A DNA stretch of 64,000 nt from Zeus faber. Its lineage: Eukaryota; Chordata; Actinopteri; Zeiformes; Zeidae. This document shows positions 19,010 through 31,379 of the stretch, one piece after another. A model generated the notes under the pieces. That model saw nothing but the letters and a program-made list of their open reading frames with translations. It did no database searches and had not been told where the DNA came from. Every line of letters begins with the position of its first letter. Positions within the stretch are counted from its first letter, which is position 1. Location: positions 4,570,123-4,634,122 of the forward strand of contig OY482860.1 in NCBI GenBank assembly GCA_960531495.1. Reading direction: 5' to 3'. The position numbers and the translations under genes were made by a program.

Positions 19010-19168
19010 GTTGGAAACGTCCAGGATAAGGCCAGACTCAACAGGTCATCAGGCAACAGAGAGGATCATCGGCTGTGACCTGTCCAAAATACACGACCTC
19101 TATACTTCCAGGTCAAGAAGAAGGGCGAAAAAGATGATCTGTGACCCTTGTCAGTGAAAAATGATCCC
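19010..19168 (+). pseudogene. LINE reverse-transcriptase C-terminal scrap
   Basis: An in-frame stretch near 19060-19155 reads ERIIGCDLSKIHDLYTSRSR followed by RRAKKMICDPCQ and a stop. This matches the extreme C-terminus of Rex1/CR1/L2-type LINE ORF2 proteins (IIGC-L--I-DLY--R---KA--I--DP). Upstream KARLNR continues in another frame. The element is severely 5'-truncated. Confidence 0.65.
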
Positions 19169-19585
19169 TTCAGTAACCTGGATTGATGCGTTAATTCAGA
19201 TGTGTGTGCAAGTCTTTATTCCTAACACATGTACATGGAGAGAGAACTTTTACATAAGAATCATACAGTGTCGGAGAAAGATGATCTTAAAAAATATATT
19301 TTAGACAGTATGAGAAACAAGTCTAAGGGCATGTGTAGGTGTTGCAAGATAACCTCAACAGCATAGGATCCGTATAACAATGTCTCTTCTTTAGATGTTA
19401 TAAACCTTCTCTTTCCATTTGGGAGTAAGCACACTATTAAAACCTGAGATAAGCACTTGTTGACCTGCACCGATAAACATACAGTTCACCCAAGGTCCTC
19501 CTTTGAGTCATTTTCCAATGCTTTAACACACAGATACATTTCACAGCATATAACGAGTTTGGCAATCAGACATCCCTAAACTATA
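19169..19585. other. Non-coding spacer before the Tigger element
   Basis: Nothing recognised. Reverse frame 19261-19470 has no known motif. Confidence 0.4.
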
Positions 19586-19845
19586 CAGTGGTACCTTGAG
19601 TTACGAGTGCACTAACATATGAGTTTTCGGAGTTACGAGCCGTGGTTCTGTTGGTTTTTTGTATTTATTTGCGAGCAAAAATTTGAGTTATGAGGAGCGA
19701 GCCTCTCGTAACTCAATCAGCCAGCATCCCGCGTCCCACTCTTTCACTTCACGTGGTTACCTGAGCATGGAAGCATCTCTTTTGTGTTTTGTGCTCGCGT
19801 TTTGTGCTTTTTGTGCAGTTAATTTGCCAATTTTTTTTTCAAACA

Positions 19846-20616
19846 ATGGGGCCGAAAAAAGTAAGTGCTGAGAAGAAGAAGCTGATGATGTCCATTGACT
19901 TAAAGCGCAAAATAATAGAAAAACATGAGCAACTAGTGCGTGTGATGGAATTGGCGAGGCAGTACGAGCATAGTTCTTCTATGCTATGTACCATACTGAA
20001 GCAGAAGGAGGCGATAAAGGGTATTACGCCAGCCAAGGGCATTAAAATAATGTCGAAGCTACGGACCGCTGTCCATGAAAAGATGGAGAATCTGCTGTTG
20101 GTGTGGTTGACGGAGAAGCAGCTCGCAGGAGATAGCGTGACAGAGGGTATCATCTGCGAGAAGGCAAAAATGATCTACACTGATTTGCTGCGGTCGACCC
20201 CAGGCACTTCAACAGACGAGGCATCGGTAGAGTTGTTTAAAGCCAGTCGGAGCTGGTTCGAGAATATTAAAAATAGGACCGGCATTCACTCCGTCATCAG
20301 GCATGGCGAGGCAGCGAGCTCGGATGTGAAGGAAGCTGAGGATTACCTCAAAACTTTTGCCGAGATGATAGAAGCTGGAGGATACATCCCCCAGCAAGTC
20401 TTCAACTGTGACGAGATTGGGCTCTTCTGGAAGAAGATGCCAAGGAGGACTTACATCATTGCAGAGGAGAAGAAGATGCCAGGCCACAAACCCATGAAGG
20501 ATAGGTTAACCCTCGCACCGTGCGCCAATGCGAGTGGCGACTGCAAGAGAAAGCCGCTGCTCATATATACAGTAATTCGGAAAACCCCAGAGCCTTTAAG
20601 TTGCATAAAATCCTAA
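19846..20616 (+). pseudogene. Tigger transposase N-terminal half (TIGD1-like)
   Basis: I prefer the ATG at 19846, because MGPKKVSAEKKK matches the family start; an upstream in-frame ATG at 19789 adds an unlike leader. Order: CENP-B-type helix-turn-helix (LKRKIIEKHEQ...STICTILK-like SSMLCTILKQKEAIKG, residues 15-60), second DNA-binding half (LLLVWLTEKQLAGDSVTEGI, ASRSWFENIKNRTGIHSVIR), then the start of the DDE core (QQVFNCDEIGLFWKKMP, containing the first Asp, then HKPMKDRLTLAPCANASGD). The frame runs off at 20616 through a frameshift shortly before the next conserved block. Confidence 0.88.
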
Positions 20617-21383
20617 AGGTAAAATTGCAGGTTATGTGGAGGGCAAACCCGAAAGCATGGGTCACCAGGCAGTATTTTGTTGAGTAGGTAAGGTAAGGTC
20701 TTTGGTCCTGCCGTTAAGAAATATCTCCAGGAAAAAAACCTACCCCTGCAAGCCCTCTCGTCCTGGACAATGCACCTGCTCACCCGCCGAACCTCGAAGA
20801 CGACATCCTCAAAGAGTTCACGTTTATAAAGGTTCTTTACCTTCCACCCAACACCACCCCTATCCTGCAGCCCATGGACTAGCAGGTGATTTCAAATTTC
20901 AAAAAGCTCTTCACCAAGCACCTGTTCCGCCGCTGCTTTGAGGTGACTGAGAACACAAACATCACCCTTCAAGAGTTCTGGAAGGACCACTACAACATCG
21001 TGATATGCCTCAGAATTATCGATATGGCCTGGCAGGGTGTTACAAGGAGGACCTTGAACTCTGCTTGGAAGAAGCTGTGGCCTGAGGTTGTGTCCGAAAG
21101 GGACATCGAAGGATTCGAACCCGAAACGGCAGTGGTGGAGGAGATTGTGTCCCTCGGAAAGTCCATGGGCTTGGAGGTGGATGAAGAAGATGTGAACAAG
21201 CTCATCGAGGAGCACTCCGAGGAACTGACGAGGGAGGAGTTAAAGGAGCTACAGACGCAGCAGCATACGAAGGTTTTGCAGGAAATTGGTGCCGCGGAGG
21301 AGCAAGACGCGGAGGAGGTTATCTCTACAAGTAACATAAAGGAAATGTTGGGAATGTGTGAGAGACTTTCAGAGTTCATTTAA
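20617..21383 (+). pseudogene. Tigger transposase C-terminal half
   Basis: In shifting frames 20617-20885 gives VMWRANPKAWVTRQYF and YLQEKNLPLQALLVLDNAPA plus LPPNTTPILQPMD, which include the second Asp (LDNAPAHP) and third Asp (QPMD) of the catalytic triad. A TAG follows QPMD at about 20881. Frame 20886-21383 then continues ISNFKKLFTKHLFRRCFEVT, TLNSAWKKLWPEVVSERD and an acidic C-terminus ending SEFI. It is inactivated by at least one nonsense codon and frameshifts. Confidence 0.85.
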
Positions 21384-22016
21384 AGGAAACACCCATAAAA
21401 AGTTGGTCGTGCGTCGTCGCTATATAACGACACTTGCCTGACTCAGTTCCAAAACATTCTGAAAGGCAGGATAAAACAAACCTCCTTGGACAGGTTTTTA
21501 TTGAAACGCCCTGCAGATGAAATCGAGGAAGGCGTGGCGAAAAAGGCAAACGGTGAAGAAAATTTAATTTTTTTTTTTTTTTTTTTTCAAAGTGGCAAAC
21601 ATCAGTAAAGAAGATTAAGTTGTTGTTTTTTTTAAGTTAAGCGAAAGTGAAGTGAAAAACAAAAATTATAGCAATTAAGTTCAGCAATAAAGACCTCCTC
21701 CGCCAACATCTTCCGTTAGTCCAAGTCGTCTGATCTCCAAGGTCAGATCTCCAACAAGATCTACACTTTATAAAACCAGTTTATTTTTTTACATTCTCTT
21801 TTATTATGTTTTTTATACAATATTTGTTATTTATAAATACATTTTTCAGATTTTAAAACACGTAACAAAAAAAAATTGGGGTGGTTTTTTGGGGGCTGGA
21901 GCAGATTAATGGCATTTCAATTAATTTCAATGGGGAAAATTGATTTGCTATACGAGCAGATTCAATTACGAGCTCTGTCACGGAACGAATTAAACTCGTA
22001 AATCAAACTACCACCG

Positions 22017-22440
22017 TATTCATCTTTCATCATGATGGGTTATAGGCCATGAATGCACCATTACTTCTAAATGTTACAATCATGATGGAATGAATGTTTT
22101 TTTTCCCCCACACAACATGCAGCACATCACACCTTCCAGGCGCTCCACTCTGGAATGAGGTTCCCCACTGTGAAGACTCGGACCACCTGCCAAAAGAATA
22201 GCCATTGTACTTCCCACATGCAACAAAGCTTTGGAATGGTTAAACACTACTACACTGCACCTTCCCCTCTTCCCGCTGCCATTAACACACATCAATACAA
22301 CTCACTGTTATCCATGTATTTATTAATTCTATGAAACAAATCACTTGCAATGCAATAACTATTCTGTATGTTTCTGACCCTTTAATAACCTCCCTCTCTC
22401 TGGCCTGGCAACAAATTATGTTTCCAGGCAGTGGAGTGAC
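22017..22440. other. Non-coding spacer with possible LINE tail
   Basis: The phrase near 22140-22175 (CACTCTGGAATGAGGTTCCC) could encode LWNEVP as in some LINE C-termini, but it is too short to call. No other feature seen. Confidence 0.35.
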
Positions 22441-22965
22441 AACCATGCTGGTGGAGCGAAGGAGAGGCAGTTTATTGGGGCTGCTTTAACGAGAGGTTGA
22501 GAGGCTGGTGGAGCGATGGAGAGGCTGGTTGAGCGATGACCAGGCTGATGGAGCAATGGAGAGGCTGGTGGAGTGATGAGCCAGCAGGTTAGTGGGGCTG
22601 GTGGAGCGATTGAGAGGTTGGTGGAGCGATGACCAGGCTGGTGGAGCGATGGAGAGGCTGGTTGAGCGATGACCAGGCTGATGGAGCGATGGAGAAGCTG
22701 TTGGAGCGATGAGCCAGCTGGTTAGTGGGGCTGGTGGAGTGATTGAGAGGTTGGTGGAGCGATGTCCAGACTGGTGGAGCGATGGAGCGGCTGGTGGAGC
22801 GATGGAGAGGCTGGTTGAGCGATGACGAGGCTGATGGAGCGATGGAGAGGCTGGTGGAGCGATGAGCCGGCTGGTTAGTGGGGCTGGTGGAGCGATTGAG
22901 AGGTTGGTGGAGCGATGTCCAGGCTGGGGGAGCGATGGAGAGGCTGGTGGAGCTGGTGGAGCAAA
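22440..22965. repeat. Minisatellite with about 19-20-bp unit and higher-order period
   Basis: The unit is GGCTGGTGGAGCGATGGAGA with variants (GATGACCA, GATTGAGAGGTT, GATGTCCA). Marker variants GATGAGCC at 22575, 22708 and 22861 show a higher-order arrangement of about 133-153 bp. The reverse strand stays open for 162 codons (22486-22974, SLHQPGHRSTSLSIAPPA-type repeats), as expected of a repeat without stops. It has no signal of a real protein. Confidence 0.93.
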
Positions 22966-24680
22966 CCCTCTCAAATATTCAAATCAAAATCAAATCAAGT
23001 CTTATCGTCACATACACAATCATACACAGAATAACGTATAGTCAAATTCTTAGGTGCCTAGCTCCAGAACGAAGCTAACAATTAGATTTATAACTGTCAG
23101 GCTAACGTCAAGCTACACTGCAAGCTCTAGACCTGAGCCAGACCAAGCCTCCAAGCATCTGACCCCTACTGCCCATTAGCAAGCTAATGTAACGTGATTC
23201 AACCAGTTTGCACTCAATGGTACGGTATCCATTTTAAACTCCTTTATACTCAGGATTCATCTGCACAAATATTTTTTCAAAAGTGCTTTCATGACCTGTA
23301 ACAGCTAACTTTTAATACTTGAAGCCACTTGGCATTTTCAAATGTATTTTCCATTTCATATGCCCACACTCGCTGGACTCGACAATATATGAAAGTTTGA
23401 TGGACAACATTGAATAAACCCTTAGAAAAGCAAACAAACTTTTCAATAAAGGTCCTTAGACTGTATACAATATACAGAGTATACAGAATATACAGATTTA
23501 TTAAAAAGTTTGGCAGAAAAGCTGAGATGTTGACCTTCTGCTGCTGACATCACAGGATTTCCTGTCAACCTGCTGAGGTGCCTCTTGCGGAGGTCTGCCA
23601 TTTTGTCTACATCTAAGTCCTTCTTGATTTTTGGGCCATCTGGCAAAGGATTTGAACTGGCAAAATTTGGGCTATTAGTCTACTTCTCTCAGCCTGGACT
23701 ACCTTGCACCTGAATTGGTCACCTAATATTTCAACCAGCCCAATCTAGTATAGCAGACTAAAACTGGCCCTGCTAGAAGGCGTCCTACTGCTCAGGTGGA
23801 GCTCCAGGGTGGTGTGGCAGGGGCTTGAATGGATTGGGAGTGGCTTCACACAATAAATAAAAGAATAGAAAAGACAAAAGAATAGAGGATAAGTCTGTAT
23901 GATCTATCTTTAATATATCTACTACATCTAGCTCTGAACACGCTTATATTCATATAAATATCACATTTTATTTCTGTATATAGTTCATCATATAGTAATC
24001 ATTATTACAATTGGATTTTTCTTATGCCTTATGTCTTGTGCCAGACACCCTGAGGGGGAACATTTACAATTAAGGCAATTAAAACAATATATTATATATC
24101 ACATGCTACTATAATATTAGATGCTGAGGTAAGTCAAAGTGTGAGCAGCCAAGCAGTAGACGAGCGTCTAGAGCAGTTTATTTTCTTCTCTCCGGAGCGG
24201 CTCCGACAGACAGACAGACTGTCATGGGCAGAGGCTGAGGCAGGGTGACAGATCAGCGCTCAGGGGACCAGCGTCTGTCCGCTCTGATTTGGGGTCTAAT
24301 GAGGCTGAGGACTCACCAAGGGACTCAAACTCATACGTACAGTTTATGATTACGTTTGAATAACTGTGAAATCAGAATGTAGATTAGTATTGTTGTTTTT
24401 GTTCCTTTAAAACAAGATCTCTAATCTCTGTATGACTGGATTCGACTGACTCTGGTCTCCATGACATTTTACTCTCAGACCTTTATTGTTTTTATTATTA
24501 TCATTCAATGGAATAAAGCTCTAACGGTGAGCCTCGTACTCTGTCATCTTTCACAATCACCTTGATCTTGTGTACAGATAAAATTAAATAAAAATAGTAT
24601 TATGATTGTTATTATTCATAATACTAATAATACTAATAATAATCTTATCAATAATAAATAGCTGACAGCAACATGCAGCA
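22966..24680. other. Non-coding region with short repeat debris
   Basis: 22975-23060 holds AATCAAAATCAAATCAAGTC and a CACATACACAATCATACACA block like the 3' tails of teleost LINEs/SINEs. 23460-23500 holds a TATACAGAGTATACAGAATA repeat. 24595-24660 is TAATAATAATAA-like. No gene was seen; frame 23443-23646 (reverse) has no known motif. Confidence 0.45.
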
Positions 24681-27000
24681 ATACACAGGGTCCAGCTTAT
24701 TCATGTTAGGTACATATTACAATTATTTGTGTTGTGTGTGTTATGTGAAATGCATCACAATTTACTAAACGTACAAACATCAAACATTGTTGACTTATAT
24801 CGGGTAGTTAGGTCTATAGTTTATTTTAGAATATTTTGGCCGGCCCTCAGAGTGACCTGGACATATAAACCTAACATAATTGCATTCATGAAATTTCATG
24901 TATTCAACTTTCATGGCATTACGTATGAAGCATTTCCATGAAGCATCATGAAGATAGGTAAGTTCAAAATAATTGTTCTAAATTGCTGAGTCTTTGTTGT
25001 CTTATTCTATTATTATTCTTGTCTTATTCTTATAATTTTCGGCATCTGTTACAATGACAAAAAATTCAGTAATTGCTTTTCATAACAATAATACATTTTT
25101 TTCATTCAAAAAATATCTAAAAACATTTATTTGTAATTACTACTTTATTGTCCTTATTCTGTTAATAATGTACAATTTGAAAATTAAAATGTTCATATTA
25201 TTTGTCTATATTGTGATGCAGACAACATTATTGTAACTTCAACAATTATTTTGAATTATAATTATGTTATAATTTGTTTATATGACAAACACTTTCTGCC
25301 TTTTCATTAAAGTTTGTTAAATTCAATTTTTATCTTACCTTGAATGCATAGAAGTATCCGCAGTGTCAGTGACGACAGAGTTGACATTGTGTCTGTTATA
25401 CGTCAATTATGACCTATTCACGTAGATTTAAGATGACAGTTGAAATTACGTAATGTATTTGTAAAGTTTAGTTGAGTTAACTTTACTTTGATTCGTTTTT
25501 TAGTAACCTAAGTTTCCATGAAATATGAAAAACGTTGTGATACTTCTATAAGTAATTACCATTTCATGGCTGCAATTTTTCCGATGCCTCGTGCCCCGAT
25601 TTTGAACGCCTCACTCAGTCGCACATTTCAGTGCTTTCCGGTGAGCGCTGTGACAAACCCTGTGGATTATTTTTTATTGCATTTTTCATTAACCCTAACC
25701 CTAAATAATGTGGACCACAGATTTAATATATTAATCGAACAGATATACTGACATCAACCAGACAAGAAGTTATATAAATATGTAAATCGATAATTTGGTA
25801 ACGTGGAACAAGTACAAAATGACTTGTCCACTCTGTACCCTGGACATGGTCCAACTGGACATCCTTACTCGGAATCTGTACATTAATAGTAAATAACATG
25901 ATGATGTCGTAAAGCGTCTTACTGTAAATCTCATCTCATTTATTTTAGAACAAGACGTGTGATGTGTCAGTTAACCAGACCAACTGAATATTTTGTGTCA
26001 AATTTGTTTGGTTCTTTAATAATATCTGCTCCGTATGTACATCTATTTGGATACAATTGAAACACTGAGATCCTTATGACATAGCCCTTTAAATTACACT
26101 TCAACTACCTTCATTGCTGATGCCGAAATATGTGTTCCAGATAGTTTTATTGGGGTGAGACATATTTCAGACTGGCATACTGGAATGTCAACCTTAAAAT
26201 CGCTTCATTTTTGGTCTGTTTTTCATTGATATCTGCTCCATATATGGATCGATTTGGATGAAACTTCGACTGTGAGGTCTTTGTGACAATGCGGTTCAAA
26301 CAAGACGTTTACCGTGTTCGAGTTTCATAATGATATGGGGTGGGCTGGACCTCTAATAATGAGATTTACTATTTACAATTTACTTATTTATTTAATTAGA
26401 TTTTGTATTTACTGCACATATCTGTATTTACTGCACGTATCTGTATATAGTGCATAATCTCCGGGTGCGTTGAAAAGACATTTCACTGCATAATGTATGG
26501 ACTTATTGTATTTGTATGTGACAAATAAACCTCTTGAATCCTTGAATCCTTGAGGGCTGCAAGCAGCTATGGGGGGCCCTCGATTTGTTTATGTAGGGGG
26601 TGCTGGCGGGATATCGGTTGACCATTGGACACTGCGAGAAGGAGTAAGATGTTATTAGGAGGAGTACATCAAAGTATAAAACATGTAATTTTCTATTGCC
26701 AGAAGGTGGCATGATGACATTAACTCAATATTCTCAATATAACTCAATATGTGAATGTCTTCAGGAGGGGACTCTGAGCAAACCAGTGAAGTTTGGGGCA
26801 GATTTGACCATGTACAGTGGAGTTACAAACCACTTTCCGCCAGCTCTCGTTTATTCATACATGCATTTTGACCATTTTCCATTTCATGAGCAGGAACATT
26901 GCTGTAACTCTACCGCCATACGCTGTAAAGGGCATGCCTACATTGCACACACTGAAAATAGCCTTGAATCACTGTCAGGCGCCTGGATTTATTTAATGAT
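24680..27000. repeat. Unclassified dispersed repeat, copy A (with LINE-like tail inside)
   Basis: Landmarks shared with copies at 30.24, 41.02 and 54.48 kb: GCAGCAATACACAGGGTCCA (24670-24690), ATTGTGATGCAGACAACATT (25211-25230), CATGAAATATGAAAAACGTT (25516-25535), a TTTTCCGATGCCTCG block (25577), and TCTGCTCC-TATG--GATC-ATTTGGATGAAAC twice (26025, 26228). 26555-26590 has GGGCTGCAAGCAGC followed by GGGGGGCCCTCG, a phrase common in teleost intergenic repeats. No coding frame longer than about 110 codons. Class unknown. Confidence 0.65.
26395..26556 (+). repeat. LINE 3' tail (L2-like) ending in TTGAATCC repeats
   Basis: The tail contains CTGCACATATCTGTATTTAC, CCGGGTGCGTTGAAAAGACA, then TTTGTATGTGACAAATAAAC and CTCTTGAATCCTTGAATCCT. 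A closely related tail is at 55.18-55.29 kb. Tails of this kind, ending in short TTGAATC-type repeats, are usual for teleost L2/Maui-like LINEs; no ORF part is attached here. Confidence 0.65.
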
Positions 27001-27710
27001 GAATGAGCATTTCCTCATTTAAGCTGTTGAAAGACAGAGTATTGATCGAATTGTTGTCCGGGTTAACACCAGTTGCGGCTGAAGTCAGAACCATTATTCA
27101 TGAGCAGTCATCGATTTGTTGCCATGCAGCGGTGACCTGAGCAGCTTCAGGCCATGAGAGTGGGGAAGTAGATAAACATCGTTTTAAATTAGGGCCTCAT
27201 AGTCCTTGGTTTGTCTCTAAAACCACAGTTTGCTCGGTCCTCGCTCCTAGAAACAATTACCCACATTTTGACCCAGAGAGAAAGAAGGATTAACCACACG
27301 TTTTCCACAGTGTCCTTCAGTGGAAAGAGTGTGATTTGGGGGAAAAAAAGACCCTGTTCAGAGATCACCTTTAGTTATACTGGTTATAAACCACCATCAA
27401 TTTCACCATCATTTTATTCAGAGGAGCAGTCATTTCAAGAGTTCCTCATATTGCAAGAAATTGCAAGTTTCCCCTTTGTGGGACTGATAAGGGTATATAA
27501 AAATATTCAAAGAGTCTACTAGAGGAAAAGGGAGTTTAATTTCATTTGATTTAGGAAGCTGGTAGGAGTATAAGCAGGAAACACAAGAAGATAATCTGGT
27601 TCTTTGAGAGAAAGGAAACCAGTCGTATTAAGGGATCAGTTTGCCATTTTATGGGCATGGAGGGGGTGACTCTGGGATTCCGGAACTCACTGTTGAGGAT
27701 TGTAGTGGGC
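27001..27710. other. Non-coding, nothing recognised
   Basis: No frame over 110 codons and no repeat recognised. Frame 27211-27522 forward (103 codons) has no known motif. Confidence 0.4.
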
Positions 27711-27715
27711 CTAAT

Positions 27716-27912
27716 TCCATACCATTCCATTTCCATTTTTACATTTGATGCCATTACATTTCATTACATTCCATTTGATTACATTACATTACATTACATT
27801 AAATTTGATTACATTATGTTACATTACATTACATCTCATTACATAACATTGCATTTCATTGCATTATATTTGATTACATTACATAACATTTCATGACATT
27901 ACATTTAATCTA
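27716..27912. repeat. ATTAC/CATT-type minisatellite
   Basis: Degenerate tandem array of TTACATTACATT, TTTGATTACATT and CATTTCATT units, about 195 bp. Confidence 0.9.
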
Positions 27913-28780
27913 CCGGCCTGGTGTGCTTATGTGAGCATATTAAATTGTCTTTGTGTTCTCGCTTGGACGGAGAGATTTATTTTAACCGAGAGGGGAAAAA
28001 TGCGTTCTCAGAAATATCCAGATACATGTGGATGAGGCCTCGGGGGAAAGAGATCTAGATGAGGTCTCATGAGGACAGGTCAGGGCAAGTCGTCTGAAGA
28101 GAAGGCTGTTGTGAGATGTGACATAATAACTCTATGGAGCATCAGTGAAAGATGGCGCCCACTCGATAACCTCAGTGAAATAATCACGTTGGCACTTTTA
28201 GTGGCTGTCGTATTGTGTTAGCCGACTGGGTTCATGGAGATTTATGACGCCTGAAGTTCTCTGACTGGACCTCGCTCAGCAGCAGTGATTCTGTGCTTAA
28301 ATGATGCTATCTGCTAGTGCTACTAAATAATGTGGCAATTCCACGATTGGGGTGCCATTTGTGTCCCATTGATATTACATTTACAAATGTACGTATGCAT
28401 GTTAAGTCAAGATAAAATAGTTTTAACACTTAAGTAAAGTGTCCTATATAACAACCTGCATGTTAGATAGATAAATGGCTTGAAGCATTAATAGAAACGA
28501 CATTTCTGCCTGTCCCAAACGACTAGAACTAAACTTTTTTTTTTCCATCGACTATGTGAATCCAACATAACATATTGATATAACATCTGAAAGATTATAA
28601 ACAAACAGTCATACCGTCGTTTGCCGCCAGAGACAACGTTCGCTGGCATCAACCATGGAGAATATTGGAGTCGTTGTGACACCTATCTAGTGTACATGAC
28701 AGTGATCCCAAGCGTTGAACTTCATGTATCTGGTCCTCCTTGAGAGCGATGAGTGGCAAAATAACAATGACAATAGGATT
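27913..28780. other. Non-coding, candidate single-copy sequence
   Basis: Mixed-composition DNA without recognisable repeats or frames. Confidence 0.35.
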
Positions 28781-28784
28781 CCTG

Positions 28785-29345
28785 TTTGGGAACATCTTCT
28801 TCGTCACCACTGTGTGGTGGGCGTGGCTGCATTCTCCAGTTCTATCCTGAAGACGTCATTCAACTCACCTGCTCTGCCCACTCACCTGCGGTTCATCAAC
28901 TCATCACCAGGCAGTATATCAACCCCCGCCGCGCCATCCACTCATTGCCAGGTCATTGTTAGAACACTTAGGCGCTCTCTGGGTCCCTGCCTGCCTGCCT
29001 GCCTACCTGCTTTGTTTGTGAATTGGCTGCTCACTTCAGCATTATATTTCCCTTAACTTTCCCCTTAACTGCTGCATCGGAAGCTAAACAGTTTGTTTAT
29101 TTACTGTTTGTTTATTTCCTCATCTCCTGTATGTTCATCACTTACCTGTGTCTCCAGGCCCCGGGATCTTCCCTACTGCCTACCTGTCTGCCGCCTCTTC
29201 CCCTTCCAAGCTTCCCACTGGCAACGCACCTCCCTGTCATCCCTCCTGCTGTCACCGGATCCTGCTCCCTGACTTCCCCTTGATGCCAGCTTTCCTAACA
29301 TACAGTAGTTGAGCCATCCTTGCATTAATAAATATGTATGTTGGC
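28785..29345 (+). repeat. Probable Gypsy-type solo LTR or LTR fragment
   Basis: The sequence has the architecture of teleost Gypsy LTRs: GGTGGGCGTGGCTGCATTCT, then TCCAGTTCTATCC, CACCTGC blocks, CATCACCAGGCAGTATATCA (TATA region, 28905-28922), CATTGCCAGGTCATTGTTAG (transcription-start region), CTGCCTGC repeats, and AATAAATATG near 29326. No internal coding sequence is attached. Exact ends and target duplication were not found. Confidence 0.5.
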
Positions 29346-30240
29346 AATTTTTGTTGATTCTTGTAAGGAGAAAAAAAATATCTGTAGAAGAATTAAGCCC
29401 AGGCCACATTGATTAAAAAAGGGGAGCTTCACAGTGATGGCTTATGGATTGTGGTGAATAAGGCAATTTGGCACCGTTTCCGTATCGATCATCGATACCG
29501 ATCACCGATACGATCACCGATACCCGGCCTCAGAGCAACAGCCTTGTCACAATGGAGGAAGGAAGAGGTAGAAAGCACTGACCTCCTTTCCTCATTTTCA
29601 TTTTCTCATCATTTTCTCAGATGAAATGATTATATAACTGTAATTGAAATTAATAATAATATAACTGTATATTTATTAAATCTGTATTATATGATATATG
29701 TAGTGCATTGTTATAGCTGTATATTTTTTACATTTGTATATATATATATATATGTGGCAAATTTTATATATTACTTTTCATTTTATGTATTTATTTTAAA
29801 CTGTTTAAAGCTTTATACTAATTCTAAAATTCAAAGGCTCAAGAGTAATGAACCAATCCTTAGCATGACTAACTCCTTGTAAATGTAAATGTACTTATTA
29901 TTATGAATAAACTGATTCTGATTCTGACAATATAAATATATTTTGTGTAAAACTAAAAATGTGGATTGATAAAAGGCCACCTTAAATAGAACAATTCCCA
30001 AGTTGGAAAAGCGAATATATTTTTCCATAGTGAACTTTTAGAACATAAAGTATATTTCTCTGCATTTGTACTTTTTGAGATTATACACTTTTTTTGGTAC
30101 TTCTTATTTACTTTTATGGGCTAATTTAATGTACAGCTGTAGATATTATTATTGTTATTATTATTATTATTATTATGATTATTATTATTATTTTAAAAAA
30201 GTATGGTCAAAGTAATAAAAATCATAATAAATATAATGCA
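29346..30240. other. Non-coding, with microsatellites and a CGATAC cluster
   Basis: 29482-29526 has repeated GATCACCGATACCGATC-like words. There is TATATATATA at 29739-29753 and an ATT trinucleotide run at 30143-30193. No gene. Confidence 0.6.
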
Positions 30241-31080
30241 GTTTCAGGCAGCAATACACAGGGTCCAGTTTATTTGTTTTAAGTACGTGTTACACTTTTT
30301 GTTTGTTACATCTGGCCCAATCTCGTCCAGGGGCCTCATGGACTGACCTTGAGGACTGGGTTTTTGGCCGATTGAACAATTGCTTCTTTATTGTCTTAGA
30401 CTTTCCGCTATTCTTCGGCATTTGGAATAACCAAAAACAAAATGTGTAAATACTTTAACAGAAGGTATTGGAGGCAGATAATCTGTTGTGGTGACCCCAT
30501 AACGGGAGCAGCCAAAAGAAAAAGTTGTGGGAAACTATATATACATGAAGCTTCTTTAAAACAACCGTTTATTTGTTACTTTAAACCAAACCTTGTCATT
30601 GTTATAACTTATCTTGTTGTGTGTAATTACATGTGCAGTCTCAGTGATGGTAGGTCACGTTGTGTCACGCGTGCGTCAATTATGACGTATTTACGCAGGT
30701 TTGCATATTTGCGGAGATTTATAGATAGTAGTGGAACTTGCGTAATTTTAGTGGTGTCTTTTTTTGTGAATTACATTTGAATTATATTTTCAGTAACTTT
30801 AGTTTCCATGAAATGTGAAAAACTTTGTGGTATTTCTGTGAGTTATTACAATTGCACGGCTGCTATTTTTCCGACGGCTCACTGGATCTTGAACGTATCA
30901 CTCACATGCACATTCGAGTGTACCCAACTGTTTTTTGACTTGACTGAAGCTTTTGTATACAACTTTTATTTTGTATTTTTCATTAATCCGGCAAAGGACC
31001 ACTGAGATAAATATCAATCAAACAGATCCATATACATCTGCCAGGTATAAAGGGACATAAATATACATGCAATAGCCAGC
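30240..31080. repeat. Unclassified dispersed repeat, copy B
   Basis: Matches copy A in order: GCAGCAATACACAGGGTCCA (30248-30267), a TCTTA...TTTTCGGCAT block (30395-30421), GTTTCCATGAAATGTGAAAA (30802-30821), a TTTTCCGACGGCTC block (30867), and ATAAATATCAATCAAACAGAT (31006). Internal segments are missing relative to copy A. Confidence 0.65.
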
Positions 31081-31379
31081 CTTCTCCTTGTGCTGGTACC
31101 TTGTCGTTGGTGGAGAGGCTTGTGTGTCTCCATGACTCTTGAAAGCTACACCGGCGGGGGGGCACACCCCCTGGCAGGTTTTACCATGCCGGACAGGTTT
31201 CAGAGTAGAGGCCAGACGAAAGTCAGCATCTGGTCCTCCAGGTTGGGGATTGGGCATGGGGTTAACAACCTCACCCCGGAAAAAAAAGCATGTTACAGAA
31301 ACAACGAGAAGAAGCCATTCCGGTAAATCACGGCTAAGAAGAGACGGCACATCCTTGGATATATCAATGACAGGGCCGG

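Larger units (their letters stand above)
19586..22016 (+). mobile_element. Tigger (pogo-type) DNA transposon
   Basis: The element begins CAGTGGTACCTTGAGTTACG at 19586 and ends with the worn inverse ...CTCGTAAATCAAACTACC at about 22016. Both ends are flanked by TA (19584-19585 and 22017-22018), the Tc1/mariner/pogo target. It carries a TIGD1-like transposase broken into pieces, then a 3' part with a T-run (21572-21588) and AATAAA. At 2431 bp it is close to the size of full-length Tigger1 elements. A shorter relative is at 60954-62434. Confidence 0.92.

Noticed and set aside
22486-22974. 162-codon reverse frame as a proline/serine-rich protein
   Set aside because: It is the translation of a 19-20-bp minisatellite without stops; nothing outside the repeat supports a gene.
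24070-24700. CRISPR-like or satellite array
   Set aside because: Short TAATAATA and TATACAGA runs are microsatellites; there is no regular spacing of conserved repeats with unique spacers.
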